A stretch of 64,000 bases of DNA from Janthinobacterium sp. TB1-E2 (GTDB taxonomy: Bacteria; Pseudomonadota; Gammaproteobacteria; Burkholderiales; Burkholderiaceae_D), in assembly GCF_036885605.1 (NCBI RefSeq), contig NZ_CP142523.1, positions 682,001 through 746,000 on the forward strand, given 5' to 3'. The notes below the pieces were generated by a model, which was given only the letters and a program-made list of their open reading frames with translations, made no database searches and had not been told where the DNA came from. The translations under genes and the position numbers were made by a program. Shown here piece after piece: positions 9,001-18,263 of the stretch (position 1 is the stretch's first letter; every line of letters starts with the position of its first letter).

Positions 9001-9581
9001 AGACCTTGCTGTTCGCCCTGGCCGCCTGCTGCGCCTGTTATCCGCTGGCCACCCTGGCGGCCGCGCCGGCGCTCGAGGTGCGCGACGTCAGCAAGGTTGG
9101 CATGCCCGGCAAGACCTTTGCCGCCGCGACCAGCATGCCGGCCAGCGTGTCTACCGTCTGCGCGGCCATCCAGGATTTCGCCGCCTATCCGCAGTTCATG
9201 CCCAACGTGGACAAGATCAAGGTGACGGCCGCCGGCGGCGGCGCCTCGCTGGTCGACGTCACGCTCAAGCTGCCGATGGGGAAAATCAAGCAGTACCGCC
9301 TGAAGATGACGCCCAAGGTGCTCGACGCCAGCTGCAGCCTGGCCTGGAAGCTGGTGCCGATGGAGGGCCTGAAGGTGGAAGACACCATCGCTGACACCAG
9401 CGGCTACTGGCAGCTGTCGCCGGATCCGTTTGACGCGGGCGGTGCCGCCGTCAAATACCAGGTGTACACGGATCCGGGCCCGGTACCGATGGGCCTGGGC
9501 TGGATCGTCGACAGCATGAGCCGTGACAGCATCCCGAAAATGTTCGACGCCCTGCGGGCACGGGTGGCTGCGCGCAAATAG
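8997..9581 (+). CDS. Exported START/SRPBCC-like lipid-binding protein
   Basis: A 194-residue protein with a signal peptide ending near LATLAAA (residue 21). The mature part resembles the START/SRPBCC helix-grip fold: VCAAIQDFAAYPQFMPNV (about 58-75) is the typical entry helix, followed by beta strands and a long C-terminal helix (SMSRDSIPKMFDALRARV). Such folds bind hydrophobic ligands. It is the last gene of a translationally coupled set, overlapping the phosphatase gene by ATGA, so it may present or carry the lipid acted on by the other products. No catalytic residues can be assigned. Confidence 0.8.
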   Translation: MKTLLFALAACCACYPLATLAAAPALEVRDVSKVGMPGKTFAAATSMPASVSTVCAAIQDFAAYPQFMPNVDKIKVTAAGGGASLVDVTLKLPMGKIKQYRLKMTPKVLDASCSLAWKLVPMEGLKVEDTIADTSGYWQLSPDPFDAGGAAVKYQVYTDPGPVPMGLGWIVDSMSRDSIPKMFDALRARVAARK

Positions 9582-9586
9582 CCGGC

Positions 9587-9620
9587 GTGGCGCGGCAGCC
9601 ACTTCACGCTGGCGCGCCAC
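9587..9620 (+). terminator. Hairpin after the four-gene lipid-type operon
   Basis: Arms GTGGCGCG (9587-9594) and CGCGCCAC (9613-9620) pair perfectly, with a further 4-bp inner helix after one mismatch. It begins 6 nt after the stop codon. There is no T-run, so termination strength is doubtful; it could instead protect the 3' end. Confidence 0.4.
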
Positions 9621-9665
9621 TTCAGGCATGATGTTGTCTCATCCACACATCTGCCCGGAATCCGC

Positions 9666-11492
9666 ATGGAACACCACAGCTTTCTCATCAACATACTGTT
9701 TTACCTGGTCGCCGCCATCATCATGGTGCCGCTGGCCAAGCGCCTGGGCATGGGCGCCGTGCTGGGTTACCTGGTGGCCGGCGTCGTCATCGGACCGTGG
9801 GGCCTGGGCCTGATCAAGAATGTCGAGGTGATCCTCAGCTTTTCCGAATTCGGCGTGGTGCTGCTGCTGTTCCTGATCGGCCTGGAGCTTGAGCCCAAAC
9901 GACTGTGGCTGTTGCGCCGGCCGATTTTCGGTTGGGGCGGGGCGCAGGTGGGCGTCGTCAGCGCGGGGCTGTGCGCCGTGGCCATGGCGTTTGGCGTGGA
10001 TTGGCGCACGGCGCTGGTCGGCGCGCTGGGGCTGTCGCTGTCGTCGACGGCCATCGTGCTGGCCACCCTGGGTGAGCGTAAATTAATGAGCACGCCGGCC
10101 GGTTCCGCCGGCTTTTCGATTCTGCTGTTCCAGGATATCGCCGCCATTCCCATGATCGCGCTGGTGCCGCTGCTGGGCGGCCTCGTCACGCATAGCGGCG
10201 AACCGGGCTGGCTGCGCGTGGCCAAGCTGGCCGCCGTGCTGGCGGCGCTGGTGATCGGCGGGCGCTTCCTCGTGAACCCCATCCTGCGTTTCATCGCCCG
10301 GACGGACTTGCGCGAAATCTTCACGGCCTTCGCCCTGCTGCTGGTGATCGCCATCTGCGTGCTGATGGAATCGGTGGGCCTGTCGATGGCGCTGGGCACC
10401 TTCATGGCGGGCGTGCTGCTGGCCGATTCCGAATACCGGCATGAGCTGATCAGCGACCTGGAGCCGTTCAAGGGGCTGCTGCTGGGCCTGTTCTTCATCG
10501 CCGTGGGCATGTCCGTCGATTTCGGCGTGCTGCGCGCCCAGCCCTTGCTGATCCTGGCCTTGGTGGCGGGGCTGCTGGTGGTGAAGATCGCCTTGCTGTA
10601 CCTGCTGTCGAAGTTTGTCGATATTCCCCGCGGCCAGCAGCTGTTCTTTGCGCTGCTGCTGTCGCAGGGCGGCGAATTCGCCTTCGTCGTGTTTGCCGCC
10701 GCCGAGGCCGCGCACGTGTTTGCGCCGGAGACGGCCGCGCTGCTGGTCGTGGTGGTGACCCTGTCGATGGTGGCCACGCCCTTGCTGCTGCTGGCGCACG
10801 ACAAATTCGTCGCGCCGCGCCTGCAGGGCGACAAGAAGCGCCGTCCCGACGACCATATCGAGGCGCAAGACAATCCCATCGTCATCGCCGGCTTCGGCCG
10901 CTTCGGCCAGATCATCGGCCGTCTGCTGGCGGCGAACAAGATCGGCGTGACGGTGCTCGATCACGACCCGGACCAGATCGAGCTGCTGCGCAAATTCGGC
11001 TTCAAGGTGTTTTATGGCGACGCCACGCGTGTGGATTTATTGGTGGCGGCCGGCATCGAGAAGGCCAGGGCGCTGGTGATCGCCATCGACAATGTGGAAG
11101 ACAGTCTGGCCCTGGTCGACGCCGTGCGCCTGCGCCTGCCCGAACTGACGATACTGGCGCGTGCGCGCAACGTCACGCATTACTATGAATTGATGAAGCG
11201 GGGCGTGACCCTGATCGAGCGGGAGACGTTTGCCGCGGCCCTGCTGCTGGGCGAGCAGACCTTGCGCCAGGTGGGCTTCAGCGAGGAGCGGGCGCAGCGC
11301 GCGACCGGCATCTTTGGCCGGCATAACCTGAAGACCTTGCTGGAAGTGGCGCCGCACTTCCAGGACCAGCAAAAAGTCATGTCCCTCACGCGCCAGGCGC
11401 GCGAGGAGCTGGAAGACATGTTCGAAAGCGATGCGGCGGCGTTTGCGGCGGCGGAAGCTGAAATTCCGGGGTCAGACCCTCAACACCGCTAA
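9666..11492 (+). CDS. CPA2-family monovalent cation:proton antiporter (KefB/KefC/YbaL type)
   Basis: A 608-residue inner-membrane protein. Residues about 1-385 form some 12 membrane segments typical of the CPA2 Na+/H+ exchanger fold (LGMGAVLGYLVAGVVIGPW, LLLFLIGLELEP, LSLSSTAIVLATL). Residues about 398-520 form an RCK_N/TrkA-N domain with the Rossmann motif VIAGFGRFGQ, a conserved acidic end of the second strand (VLDHD) and YGDATR. The protein should exchange K+ (or Na+) for protons, gated by a bound nucleotide or glutathione-type ligand. No ancillary KefF/KefG gene is adjacent. The last codons (GSDPQHR) and the stop are supplied by a palindromic intergenic-type element, so the native C-terminus may have been replaced. 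Confidence 0.9.
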   Translation: MEHHSFLINILFYLVAAIIMVPLAKRLGMGAVLGYLVAGVVIGPWGLGLIKNVEVILSFSEFGVVLLLFLIGLELEPKRLWLLRRPIFGWGGAQVGVVSAGLCAVAMAFGVDWRTALVGALGLSLSSTAIVLATLGERKLMSTPAGSAGFSILLFQDIAAIPMIALVPLLGGLVTHSGEPGWLRVAKLAAVLAALVIGGRFLVNPILRFIARTDLREIFTAFALLLVIAICVLMESVGLSMALGTFMAGVLLADSEYRHELISDLEPFKGLLLGLFFIAVGMSVDFGVLRAQPLLILALVAGLLVVKIALLYLLSKFVDIPRGQQLFFALLLSQGGEFAFVVFAAAEAAHVFAPETAALLVVVVTLSMVATPLLLLAHDKFVAPRLQGDKKRRPDDHIEAQDNPIVIAGFGRFGQIIGRLLAANKIGVTVLDHDPDQIELLRKFGFKVFYGDATRVDLLVAAGIEKARALVIAIDNVEDSLALVDAVRLRLPELTILARARNVTHYYELMKRGVTLIERETFAAALLLGEQTLRQVGFSEERAQRATGIFGRHNLKTLLEVAPHFQDQQKVMSLTRQAREELEDMFESDAAAFAAAEAEIPGSDPQHR

Positions 11493-11531
11493 CGCAGAGG
11501 CTTGCGCCAACGCGCGTGGGGGTCTGACCCC
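11468..11531. repeat. REP-like inverted-repeat element overlapping the antiporter 3' end
   Basis: Arms GGGGTCAGACCC (11468-11479) and its complement (11520-11531) enclose 40 nt. Each arm is itself nearly palindromic around GGTCAGACC. The left arm lies inside the antiporter frame and the stop codon falls within the element; the right arm lies in the gap before the convergent pepF-like gene. No second copy was noticed elsewhere in the window. Confidence 0.55.
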
Positions 11532-11548
11532 AGCCTTTGCTTTTCGGG

Positions 11549-13429
11549 TTACTTCCCCCGCTTCGCTTCAATCGCCTCGATCTGGTCCATGATGCCGTTC
11601 ATGCGCGCCACCAGCGCCTGGTACGGTTTCGGCGAGGCCAGGTCGACGCCGGCTGCCTTCACCAGCTCATACGGATAGGCCGAGCCGCCCGCACTGAGCA
11701 TCTTCAGGTAGGCGGCCAGCGCGCCCGGTTCCTTGTCGAGGATGCGCTGCGCGAAATCCTGCGCCGCCGCGATCGAGGTGGCGTACTGGAACACATAAAA
11801 GCCGTGATAAAAATGCGGCACGTAAGCCCATTCGAGCGCGTAGGCGGGATCGATGGTCATGACGCCCTGCGCTTCGCCGTGGTAGCGCTTGAGGATGTCG
11901 GCATAGATGGCCGTGATCTCTTCGCCCGTCAGCGATTCGCCTTTGTCTACCTTGCCGTGGATGGCCGCTTCGAATTCGGCGAACATGGCCTGGCGGAAGA
12001 AGGTGCCGCGCAGGTTTTCCAGCGCCGCGCCCAGGTACAGCAGGCGCTCGTCGTCATCCTTGGCCTGCTTCAGGCGTGCGTCGAGCAGCAGTGCCTCGTT
12101 CGTCGTCGAGGCGATTTCCGCGACAAAGATGCTGTACGGCGCATAGATCGATGGCTGCGCCTTGTTGGCCAGCACCGAGTGCATGGCGTGGCCCCATTCG
12201 TGCGTCAGGGTGCTGACGGCTTCGTAGTTGTCCGTGTAGTTGAGCAGCACGAACGGATGCACGTCGTACGCGTCGCCATTCATGTAGGCGCCCGCCACCT
12301 TGCGCGGGCGCGGATACACATCCATCCAGCGCGCCTCCACCGCGGCGCTCAATGCCTTGACGTAGTCGGGGCCCAGCGGCGCGGCCGAGTCGAGCATCAT
12401 CTGCTTGCCTTCGGCCAGCGGGAACGTGCGGTCGCTTTTCAGCAGCGGCGCATAGATGTCGTAGTAGGCCAGGTCCTTGACGCCCAGCATGCGCGCGCGC
12501 AGCTTGAAGTAGCGGTGCAAGGTGGGCAGGTTGGCGTTGGTTTGCGCGATCAGGGTCTGGTAGACGGCCGGCGGCAAATTGTCGGCGTCGAGCGCGGCGC
12601 TTTGCGAATCGGGATAGCGGCGCACTTTCGCATATGCGGCGTCCGTCTTCAGCTGGCCGTACAGGGTCTCGCCGAACGTGCGTTCATATTCCTTCCACTT
12701 GCCGAAGAAGGCGTCGAATACCAGCTTGCGGTCGGCGCGCTGGTCGTCGCCTCGGTATTTCGTGTAGGCCGCCTGGTCGAGGCGCACTTCCTTGCCGTCC
12801 GACAGTTTCACGGTGGGCCACGGGATTTCCGCATTGGCCAGGGTGCGGTAGACGCTGGCGGCCGAGCCAGTTGCCAGGCCGAACTGCGCCACCAGCTGTT
12901 CGCCGGCCGCGTCCAGCGTATGCGGCGCGCTGCGCAGCATGTTACTCAATTGAAAGCGGTACAGCTGCAAGCCCTTGTCCTTCGCCAGCATGGCGTCGAT
13001 GCGCTTGCTGCCCAGGGCGAGGATCTCCGGCTGCAAAAAGGTCGTCGCCTGGCTGAAGTCGTTACCGAGCAGGGCGGCGCGCTGGTTCAGCTGGTTGCCC
13101 TTGCTGTCGCCCGTATCCTGGTCGTAATACTGCGCCGCATAGGTAGTGAGCGTGTTGACGCGCTTGCGCGCCTCGGCGTACAAGTCCAGGCAGCTTTTCA
13201 GGCGGGCTGGCGAGGTGCTCAACTGCCCCTTGCAGGCGCCCAGCTGCTGCAGCTGGGCCGACAGTTTTTTCGTGTCGGCGTCGAACGCGGCGTCGTTTTG
13301 ATACAGCGCCGTCAAATCCCAGCGGTCGGCCTGGCGGTCGATGGGCGCAGGAGCGGCAAAGGCGGTGGAGAGGGCAAAGCCGAGGGCCAGCAGGGTCAGT
13401 ACGGGGCGTTTGAGCGCGGTTGTCGGCAT
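11549..13429 (-). CDS. pepF: Exported oligoendopeptidase F-like M3 metallopeptidase
   Basis: A 626-residue M3 family zinc peptidase. The motif HEWGHAMHS (HExxH, about residue 410) gives the zinc site, with a glutamate ligand expected in ASTTNEALLLD further on. The N-terminus MPTTALKRPVLTLLALGFAL is a signal peptide cleaved near AFAA, so this is a periplasmic version; most PepF enzymes are cytosolic. ATG at 13429 gives the best signal peptide; an upstream ATG at 13444 would add five residues. Neither has a strong ribosome site. It should cleave short peptides. It converges with the antiporter gene. Confidence 0.88.
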   Translation of the reverse strand: MPTTALKRPVLTLLALGFALSTAFAAPAPIDRQADRWDLTALYQNDAAFDADTKKLSAQLQQLGACKGQLSTSPARLKSCLDLYAEARKRVNTLTTYAAQYYDQDTGDSKGNQLNQRAALLGNDFSQATTFLQPEILALGSKRIDAMLAKDKGLQLYRFQLSNMLRSAPHTLDAAGEQLVAQFGLATGSAASVYRTLANAEIPWPTVKLSDGKEVRLDQAAYTKYRGDDQRADRKLVFDAFFGKWKEYERTFGETLYGQLKTDAAYAKVRRYPDSQSAALDADNLPPAVYQTLIAQTNANLPTLHRYFKLRARMLGVKDLAYYDIYAPLLKSDRTFPLAEGKQMMLDSAAPLGPDYVKALSAAVEARWMDVYPRPRKVAGAYMNGDAYDVHPFVLLNYTDNYEAVSTLTHEWGHAMHSVLANKAQPSIYAPYSIFVAEIASTTNEALLLDARLKQAKDDDERLLYLGAALENLRGTFFRQAMFAEFEAAIHGKVDKGESLTGEEITAIYADILKRYHGEAQGVMTIDPAYALEWAYVPHFYHGFYVFQYATSIAAAQDFAQRILDKEPGALAAYLKMLSAGGSAYPYELVKAAGVDLASPKPYQALVARMNGIMDQIEAIEAKRGK

Positions 13430-13542
13430 ACAGTATCCATTCATGGTCTGGTTGCAAGGGATGCCGGCACAGGCGTGGCGGCAGACAACGAGCTTACTGC
13501 AGCAGGGGGATGAAGGAAAGCATTTCGGACAAGGTGAGGGTG

Positions 13543-13565
13543 GCGGGGAAGGCTGGCTTCCCCGC
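13543..13565 (-). terminator. Hairpin downstream of the M20 hydrolase gene
   Basis: A perfect 9-bp GC-rich stem (13543-13551 with 13557-13565), 5-nt loop, 12 nt beyond the M20 stop codon. There is no T-run on the minus strand, so it may be only a weak terminator. Confidence 0.45.
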
Positions 13566-13576
13566 GTACGCCATGC

Positions 13577-14905
13577 TTACTGCTTCTTGCCCAGCAAATC
13601 GAGCAGGATCGACGTTTCCGCCGTGATCGCCGCCTTGATGGTCGGCTGGTACTCGGGCGCCCACTGCGGCGAGTGCGGGCCGGCCAGTGGTTTGCCGCTG
13701 GCTTTGGCCGCCGCCAGCTTGGACGGCTCCACGGCGCCGATATGCAGCAGTACGGCTTTTACGCCGGCCTGGCCGTAGTTGGCGAAGTCTTCCGACGTCA
13801 TCTTGGCCGGCATTTCCGTCACATTGGCCGCGCCCAGCGATTTTTGCAGGGTAGACACCATGCGCAGGGTCAGGTCCGGATCGTTGTAGACGGCGTCCGT
13901 GCCGGGGCGAATTTCCACCAGCGGCTCTTTCGGCGCGCCGGCGGCAAACGCTTCACCCTTGACTTCACGCGCGATGCTGGCCAGCACGCGCTTGCGCACG
14001 GCGTCCTTGAAGGTGCGTACCGTCAGTTGCATGGTGACCTGGTCGGGCACGATGTTGGCCTGCGTGCCGCCATGGATGCTGCCCACCGTGATGACGACGG
14101 GATCCATCGGATTGTTTTCGCGCGAGACCAGGGTTTGCAATGCCAGCACGATGCGCGCGGCCATGACGACGGGGTCGCGCGTGTCGTGCGGCGCGGCGCC
14201 GTGGCCGCCCTGGCCGTACACGGTGATGCTGATGGTGTCGGCGGCGGCGCGGAAGTAGCCGGCGTGGTAGCCCACCGTGCCCGATGGCAGCGTCGCTTCA
14301 TCGTGGAAGGACAGCGCGTAGTCCGGTTTCGGGAAGCGCGTAAACAAGCCGTCCTTGAGCATGGCGGCCGCGCCCAGCAGCGGCTCTTCGGCCGGCTGGC
14401 CCACCAGCATCAGGGTGCCGCTCCAGTGCTGGCGGTTGTCGGCCATCAGCTTGGCGCTGCCATACCAGGCCGACATGTGCACGTCGTGGCCGCAGGCATG
14501 CATCACCGGCACGGTTTCGCCGGCCGCGTTCTTGGCCACTGCGCTGCTGGCAAACGGCAAGCCGGTTTTTTCCAGCACGGGCAGGGCGTCGATCTCCGTG
14601 CGCAGCATGACGACGGGACCGGGACCGTTGCGCAGGATGGCGACGACACCCGTGCCGCCGACGCCCGTGGTCACGTCAAAACCGAGCGCCTTGACCTTCT
14701 CGGCCAGCTTCTTTGCCGTCTCGACTTCCTGGAACGCCAGTTCCGGATGGCGGTGCAAGTCCAGGTACAGGCTTTCGACGGCCGGGTAATTGGCTGCCAG
14801 CTGGGCCGCGATGGCGGGTGGCAGGGCCGCGCCGTGGGCGCTGGCGGCACAGGCGAGGGCGGCGGCGAAGGTGATTTGTTTCAGGGGGAATGCGGAAAAT
14901 TTCAT
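13577..14905 (-). CDS. Exported M20 family amidohydrolase (IAA-amino acid hydrolase/hippuricase type)
   Basis: A 442-residue metallohydrolase with a signal peptide (cleavage near SAHGA, residue 26). M20D-type residues are visible: LDLHRHPELAFQE (50-60), the HACGHDVHM motif with C138 and H140 as metal ligands, and VGQPAEE with E173/E174 as catalytic and metal glutamates. D106 lies in TEIDALP, the usual first-metal loop. The dimerisation domain follows (about 210-330). The family removes amino acids from N-acyl or aromatic amide conjugates; the periplasmic location suggests scavenging. The actual substrate is unknown. Confidence 0.9.
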   Translation of the reverse strand: MKFSAFPLKQITFAAALACAASAHGAALPPAIAAQLAANYPAVESLYLDLHRHPELAFQEVETAKKLAEKVKALGFDVTTGVGGTGVVAILRNGPGPVVMLRTEIDALPVLEKTGLPFASSAVAKNAAGETVPVMHACGHDVHMSAWYGSAKLMADNRQHWSGTLMLVGQPAEEPLLGAAAMLKDGLFTRFPKPDYALSFHDEATLPSGTVGYHAGYFRAAADTISITVYGQGGHGAAPHDTRDPVVMAARIVLALQTLVSRENNPMDPVVITVGSIHGGTQANIVPDQVTMQLTVRTFKDAVRKRVLASIAREVKGEAFAAGAPKEPLVEIRPGTDAVYNDPDLTLRMVSTLQKSLGAANVTEMPAKMTSEDFANYGQAGVKAVLLHIGAVEPSKLAAAKASGKPLAGPHSPQWAPEYQPTIKAAITAETSILLDLLGKKQ

Positions 14906-15101
14906 AGGTTTCTTTGAGAGACAGACGGGCGGACACGCACTGCGCGCCTGTGATTGCTGAGGAGACTTTTAACTTAACAAAAACATTTCTCAAAATCAAT
15001 AAATCAGCTACATATATTTCAACAATGTATAATCTGCAAGATAAAAAATTCCATATGGAATTAAATATATCTTCGATGCACTTATTGAGAGAAAAGACAC
15101 C

Positions 15102-16799
15102 ATGGGCTTTATCGCAAATATCAAGATCGGCAAGCGCCTGAGCATCGGCTTTGTCCTGATCCTGGCAATGACCGTTCTGATTGCTACCGTAGGCGTGTGG
15201 CGCCTCAATGAAGTGGCGACGTCCACGCGCGCCATGATGGCCGAACCGCTGACCAAGGAACGCCTGATTACCGACTGGTATGGCTTGAACTTTGCCTCGA
15301 TCCGCCGCACGGCCGCCATCGTCAAGAGCAGCGACCCGGCGCTGGGACCGTATTTCAAGGAAGACTCGGCCGCGTCCGTGAAGAAGGCGGCCGAATTGCT
15401 CAAGCAGATCGAGCCGCTGGTCGCGGGCGACAAGGAAAAAGCCCTGTTCGCCAAGATCCTCGAGCAGCGCAAGGTGTACAGCGCCTCGCGCGATGGCGCC
15501 GTCAAGGCCAAGGCCGATGGCGACGTGGAAGGCGCGGCGCACATCCTCGACACCGCGTTCACCCCGGCCGCCAAGGTCTACCAGGATTTGCTGCAGGAAC
15601 TGGTGACCATGCAGCGCGAAAGCATCGATGCGACGGCCAAGCAGATCGACGCTTCCGCCGTGCATGACACCACCGTCATCAGCCTGCTGACCCTGTTTGC
15701 CGTGGCGTTCGGCGTGTTGTGCTCGTGGCTGCTGACGACGGGCATCACGCGTCCGCTGCGCCAGGCGCTGGCGCTGGCCGAAACGGTGGCCGCCGGCGAC
15801 CTGACGCAGACTGTCGCCACGACGGCGAAGGATGAAACGGGGGCGCTGCTGACGGCCCTGGGCAATATGAACAACAATCTGGTCGGCATCGTCAGCCAGG
15901 TGCGCAGCGGCACGGACAGCATCGCCACGGCCTCGTCGGAAATCGCCGCCGGCAACCTGGACCTGTCGTCGCGCACGGAACAGCAGGCCGGTTCGCTGGA
16001 AGAAACCGCCTCGTCGATGGAAGAACTGACCAGCACCGTCAGGCAGAACGCGGACAACGCGCGCCAGGCCAACCAGCTGGCTATCGCGGCGGCCGGTATC
16101 GCCAGCCGCGGCGGCGCGGTGGTGGCCGAAGTGGTGGAGACGATGGGTTCGATCAACGAGTCGTCGCGCAAGATCGTCGACATCATCAGCGTGATCGACG
16201 GCATCGCCTTCCAGACGAATATCCTGGCGCTCAACGCGGCCGTGGAAGCGGCGCGGGCCGGCGAGCAGGGCCGCGGTTTCGCCGTCGTGGCCGGCGAGGT
16301 ACGCAACCTGGCGCAGCGTTCGGCAGCGGCGGCCAAGGAAATCAAGGGATTGATCGACGATTCCGTCAGCAAGGTGGGCGTAGGCGCCAAACTGGTCGAC
16401 CAGGCCGGCGCGACGATGGATGAAGTGGTGTCCAGCGTCAAGCGCGTGACCGACATCATCGGCGAGATTTCCAGCGCCAGCCAGGAGCAGACGCACGGCA
16501 TCGGGCAAGTCAACCAGGCGATTACCCAGATGGACCAGGTGACGCAGCAAAATGCGGCGCTGGTGGAAGAGGCGGCGGCAGCGGCCGGTTCGCTGCAGGA
16601 GCAGGCGCATGGCCTGGCGCAAGTGGTCAGCGTATTCAAGCTGCGCGAGCAGCCAGGCTTGCTGCGCCGCCCGGCGCCACAACCGGCAGCCGCGCGTCCT
16701 GCGCCGGCGCCGCGTGTTGCCGCGCGCAGCATTGCCGTCAAGGCGAAGCCGCCGGCTCCCGCGAAAGCGCTGGCCGGCGACGACTGGGAAGAGTTTTAA
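15102..16799 (+). CDS. Methyl-accepting chemotaxis protein with 4HB-type sensor and WEEF C-terminus
   Basis: A 565-residue chemoreceptor. TM1 is about 10-32, then a periplasmic helical sensor (about 33-188, four-helix-bundle type), TM2 about 190-211 ([19 protein letters not shown]), a HAMP domain (about 213-265) and the cytoplasmic signalling domain with the hairpin tip [21 protein letters not shown] Pro/Ala-rich linker ends in DDWEEF, matching the xWxxF pentapeptide that tethers CheR/CheB in other proteobacteria. The ligand is unknown. The 196-bp upstream gap is strikingly AT-rich and contains TATAAT at 15028-15033 without a clear -35. No che genes are adjacent. Confidence 0.93.
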   Translation: MGFIANIKIGKRLSIGFVLILAMTVLIATVGVWRLNEVATSTRAMMAEPLTKERLITDWYGLNFASIRRTAAIVKSSDPALGPYFKEDSAASVKKAAELLKQIEPLVAGDKEKALFAKILEQRKVYSASRDGAVKAKADGDVEGAAHILDTAFTPAAKVYQDLLQELVTMQRESIDATAKQIDASAVHDTTVISLLTLFAVAFGVLCSWLLTTGITRPLRQALALAETVAAGDLTQTVATTAKDETGALLTALGNMNNNLVGIVSQVRSGTDSIATASSEIAAGNLDLSSRTEQQAGSLEETASSMEELTSTVRQNADNARQANQLAIAAAGIASRGGAVVAEVVETMGSINESSRKIVDIISVIDGIAFQTNILALNAAVEAARAGEQGRGFAVVAGEVRNLAQRSAAAAKEIKGLIDDSVSKVGVGAKLVDQAGATMDEVVSSVKRVTDIIGEISSASQEQTHGIGQVNQAITQMDQVTQQNAALVEEAAAAAGSLQEQAHGLAQVVSVFKLREQPGLLRRPAPQPAAARPAPAPRVAARSIAVKAKPPAPAKALAGDDWEEF

Positions 16800-16816
16800 G
16801 GCAGGTTAATACAGAA

Positions 16817-16843
16817 ACGGCGCCATCGTCATGATGGCGCCGT
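16817..16843. terminator. Convergent hairpin between the chemoreceptor gene and ttcA
   Basis: A perfect 11-bp stem (16817-16827 with 16833-16843), loop GTCAT, lies between two convergent genes. Neither side has a long T-run (TTCTGTATT on the minus strand is the better one). Confidence 0.5.
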
Positions 16844-16852
16844 GCGTCAGGG

Positions 16853-17815
16853 TCAGCCTTGCTGCAGCGGGATCGTGCCGAACGTCGTCGGCGTCGAACA
16901 CGGCTCTTCGTCAAACGCGATGTCGCCCATGGGGTTGGCCACGCCGTCCGCCTTCAAGTCCTTGAAGCCGAACAGTTTCGGGTCCATCAAATGCGATGGC
17001 GCCACGTTCGACAGGGCCGAGAAGATGCTTTCCACGCGGCCGGGGAACTTCTTGTCCCATTCGCGCATCAAGCCCTTGATCTGCTTGCGCTGCAGGTTTT
17101 CCTGCGAACCGCACAGGTCGCACGGGATGATGGGGAAGCCCTTGACTTCCGCATAGCGCTGCGTGTCCTCTTCCTTCACGTAGGCCATCGGGCGGATGAC
17201 GATGTGCTTGCCGTCGTCCGATTGCAGCTTGGCCGGCATGCCTTTCAGTTTGCCGCCGAAGAACATATTCAGGAAGAACGTTTCCAGGATGTCGTCGCGG
17301 TGGTGGCCCAGGGCGATCTTGTTGGCGCCCAGCTCGTCGGCCACGCGGTACAGGATGCCGCGGCGCAGGCGCGAGCACAGCGAGCAGGTCGTCTTGCCTT
17401 CCGGGATCAAACGCTTGACGATGCTGTAGGTATCCTGGTTTTCGATGTGGAAAGCCACGCCCAGTTCCGTCAGGTAGGCGGGCAGGATTTCCGGCGGGAA
17501 GTTCGGCTGCTTTTGATCCAGGTTGACGGCGACGATATCGAAGTGGATCGGCGCGCGTTCGCGCAAGGTCATCAAAATGTCCAGCAGCGCATAGCTATCC
17601 TTGCCGCCCGACAGGCACACCATCACCTTGTCGCCGTCTTCGATCATATTGAAGTCGCCGATGGCTTGCCCCACCAGGCGGCACAGGCGCTTGTGCAGCT
17701 TGTTGTTTTCCAGGGCGATCTTTTCCGCCTTCTTGCGCGCCAGTTTCTGCGCTTCCACGTTGGCCGGAATTTCCACGGCGGTTTCCATGACTGCGGTGTC
17801 GTTCATATTGCTCAT
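16853..17815 (-). CDS. ttcA: tRNA 2-thiocytidine(32) synthetase TtcA
   Basis: A 320-residue cytosolic enzyme that thiolates cytidine 32 of certain tRNAs using ATP and an Fe-S cluster. The PP-loop ATPase motif SGGKDS is at residues 69-74. Cluster cysteines are visible as C144 and C147 (TTCSLC) and C232 (PCDLC). [19 protein letters not shown] is the family signature. Length and order match TtcA. The start overlaps folB's last codons by 4 bp (17812-17815), so the two are co-translated. The extended N-terminus ([14 protein letters not shown]) is variable in the family. Confidence 0.96.
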   Translation of the reverse strand: MSNMNDTAVMETAVEIPANVEAQKLARKKAEKIALENNKLHKRLCRLVGQAIGDFNMIEDGDKVMVCLSGGKDSYALLDILMTLRERAPIHFDIVAVNLDQKQPNFPPEILPAYLTELGVAFHIENQDTYSIVKRLIPEGKTTCSLCSRLRRGILYRVADELGANKIALGHHRDDILETFFLNMFFGGKLKGMPAKLQSDDGKHIVIRPMAYVKEEDTQRYAEVKGFPIIPCDLCGSQENLQRKQIKGLMREWDKKFPGRVESIFSALSNVAPSHLMDPKLFGFKDLKADGVANPMGDIAFDEEPCSTPTTFGTIPLQQG

Positions 17816-18210
17816 GCTTCATCCTTGATCTTGAATACTTCCACGCCCACGCCTTCGCAGTCGGGATACACGTCCGGTTTCATGCTCGACACGCGCGCGG
17901 CGCGCACGCGCGGGTGGGCCAGCATGGCGGCGAGCACGTCGTCGACCAGGCTTTCCTGCAGCTGCACGTGGCCTTGCGCCATGCGCTTGGCGATGGTTTC
18001 GCGCATGAAGTCGTAGTCGACCACCTCTTCCAGCTGGTCATCCTTGGGCGTCGACAGGGCCAGGGGAATGTACAGGTCGACGTTGATGAGGACGCGCTGC
18101 TCGCCCTTTTTCTCGAAGTCGTAGACGCCGATGTTGATGAGGACTTCGTAATTGCGCAGGAACAGCCGGCGGCAATCGGCCAGGCGAGGGTGGGACAGGG
18201 CGGACGACAT
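17812..18210 (-). CDS. folB: Dihydroneopterin aldolase family protein FolB
   Basis: A 132-residue protein of the FolB/FolX tunnelling fold: [19 protein letters not shown] at the N-terminus, [24 protein letters not shown], the LVDDVLAAM helix and a final strand [17 protein letters not shown]. FolB converts 7,8-dihydroneopterin to 6-hydroxymethyldihydropterin in folate synthesis. FolX-type epimerase activity cannot be excluded. It sits between a pteridine reductase-like SDR and ttcA in the same direction, a context that supports a pterin role. Confidence 0.9.
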   Translation of the reverse strand: MSSALSHPRLADCRRLFLRNYEVLINIGVYDFEKKGEQRVLINVDLYIPLALSTPKDDQLEEVVDYDFMRETIAKRMAQGHVQLQESLVDDVLAAMLAHPRVRAARVSSMKPDVYPDCEGVGVEVFKIKDEA

Positions 18211-18263
18211 AGTTTTACCTTTTCGGGGATGCTGGAATGCTGGTTGTTCGGCAGGGCTGCTGA

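Noticed and set aside
11537-13513. 658-codon plus-strand frame opposite the M3 peptidase gene
   Set aside because: The minus strand shows a signal peptide and HEWGH zinc motif; the plus-strand product has no family features.
15005-15033. Sigma-70 or sigma-28 promoter before the first chemoreceptor gene
   Set aside because: TATAAT is present but no -35 at proper spacing, and no flagellar-type TAAA/GCCGATAA pair was found.
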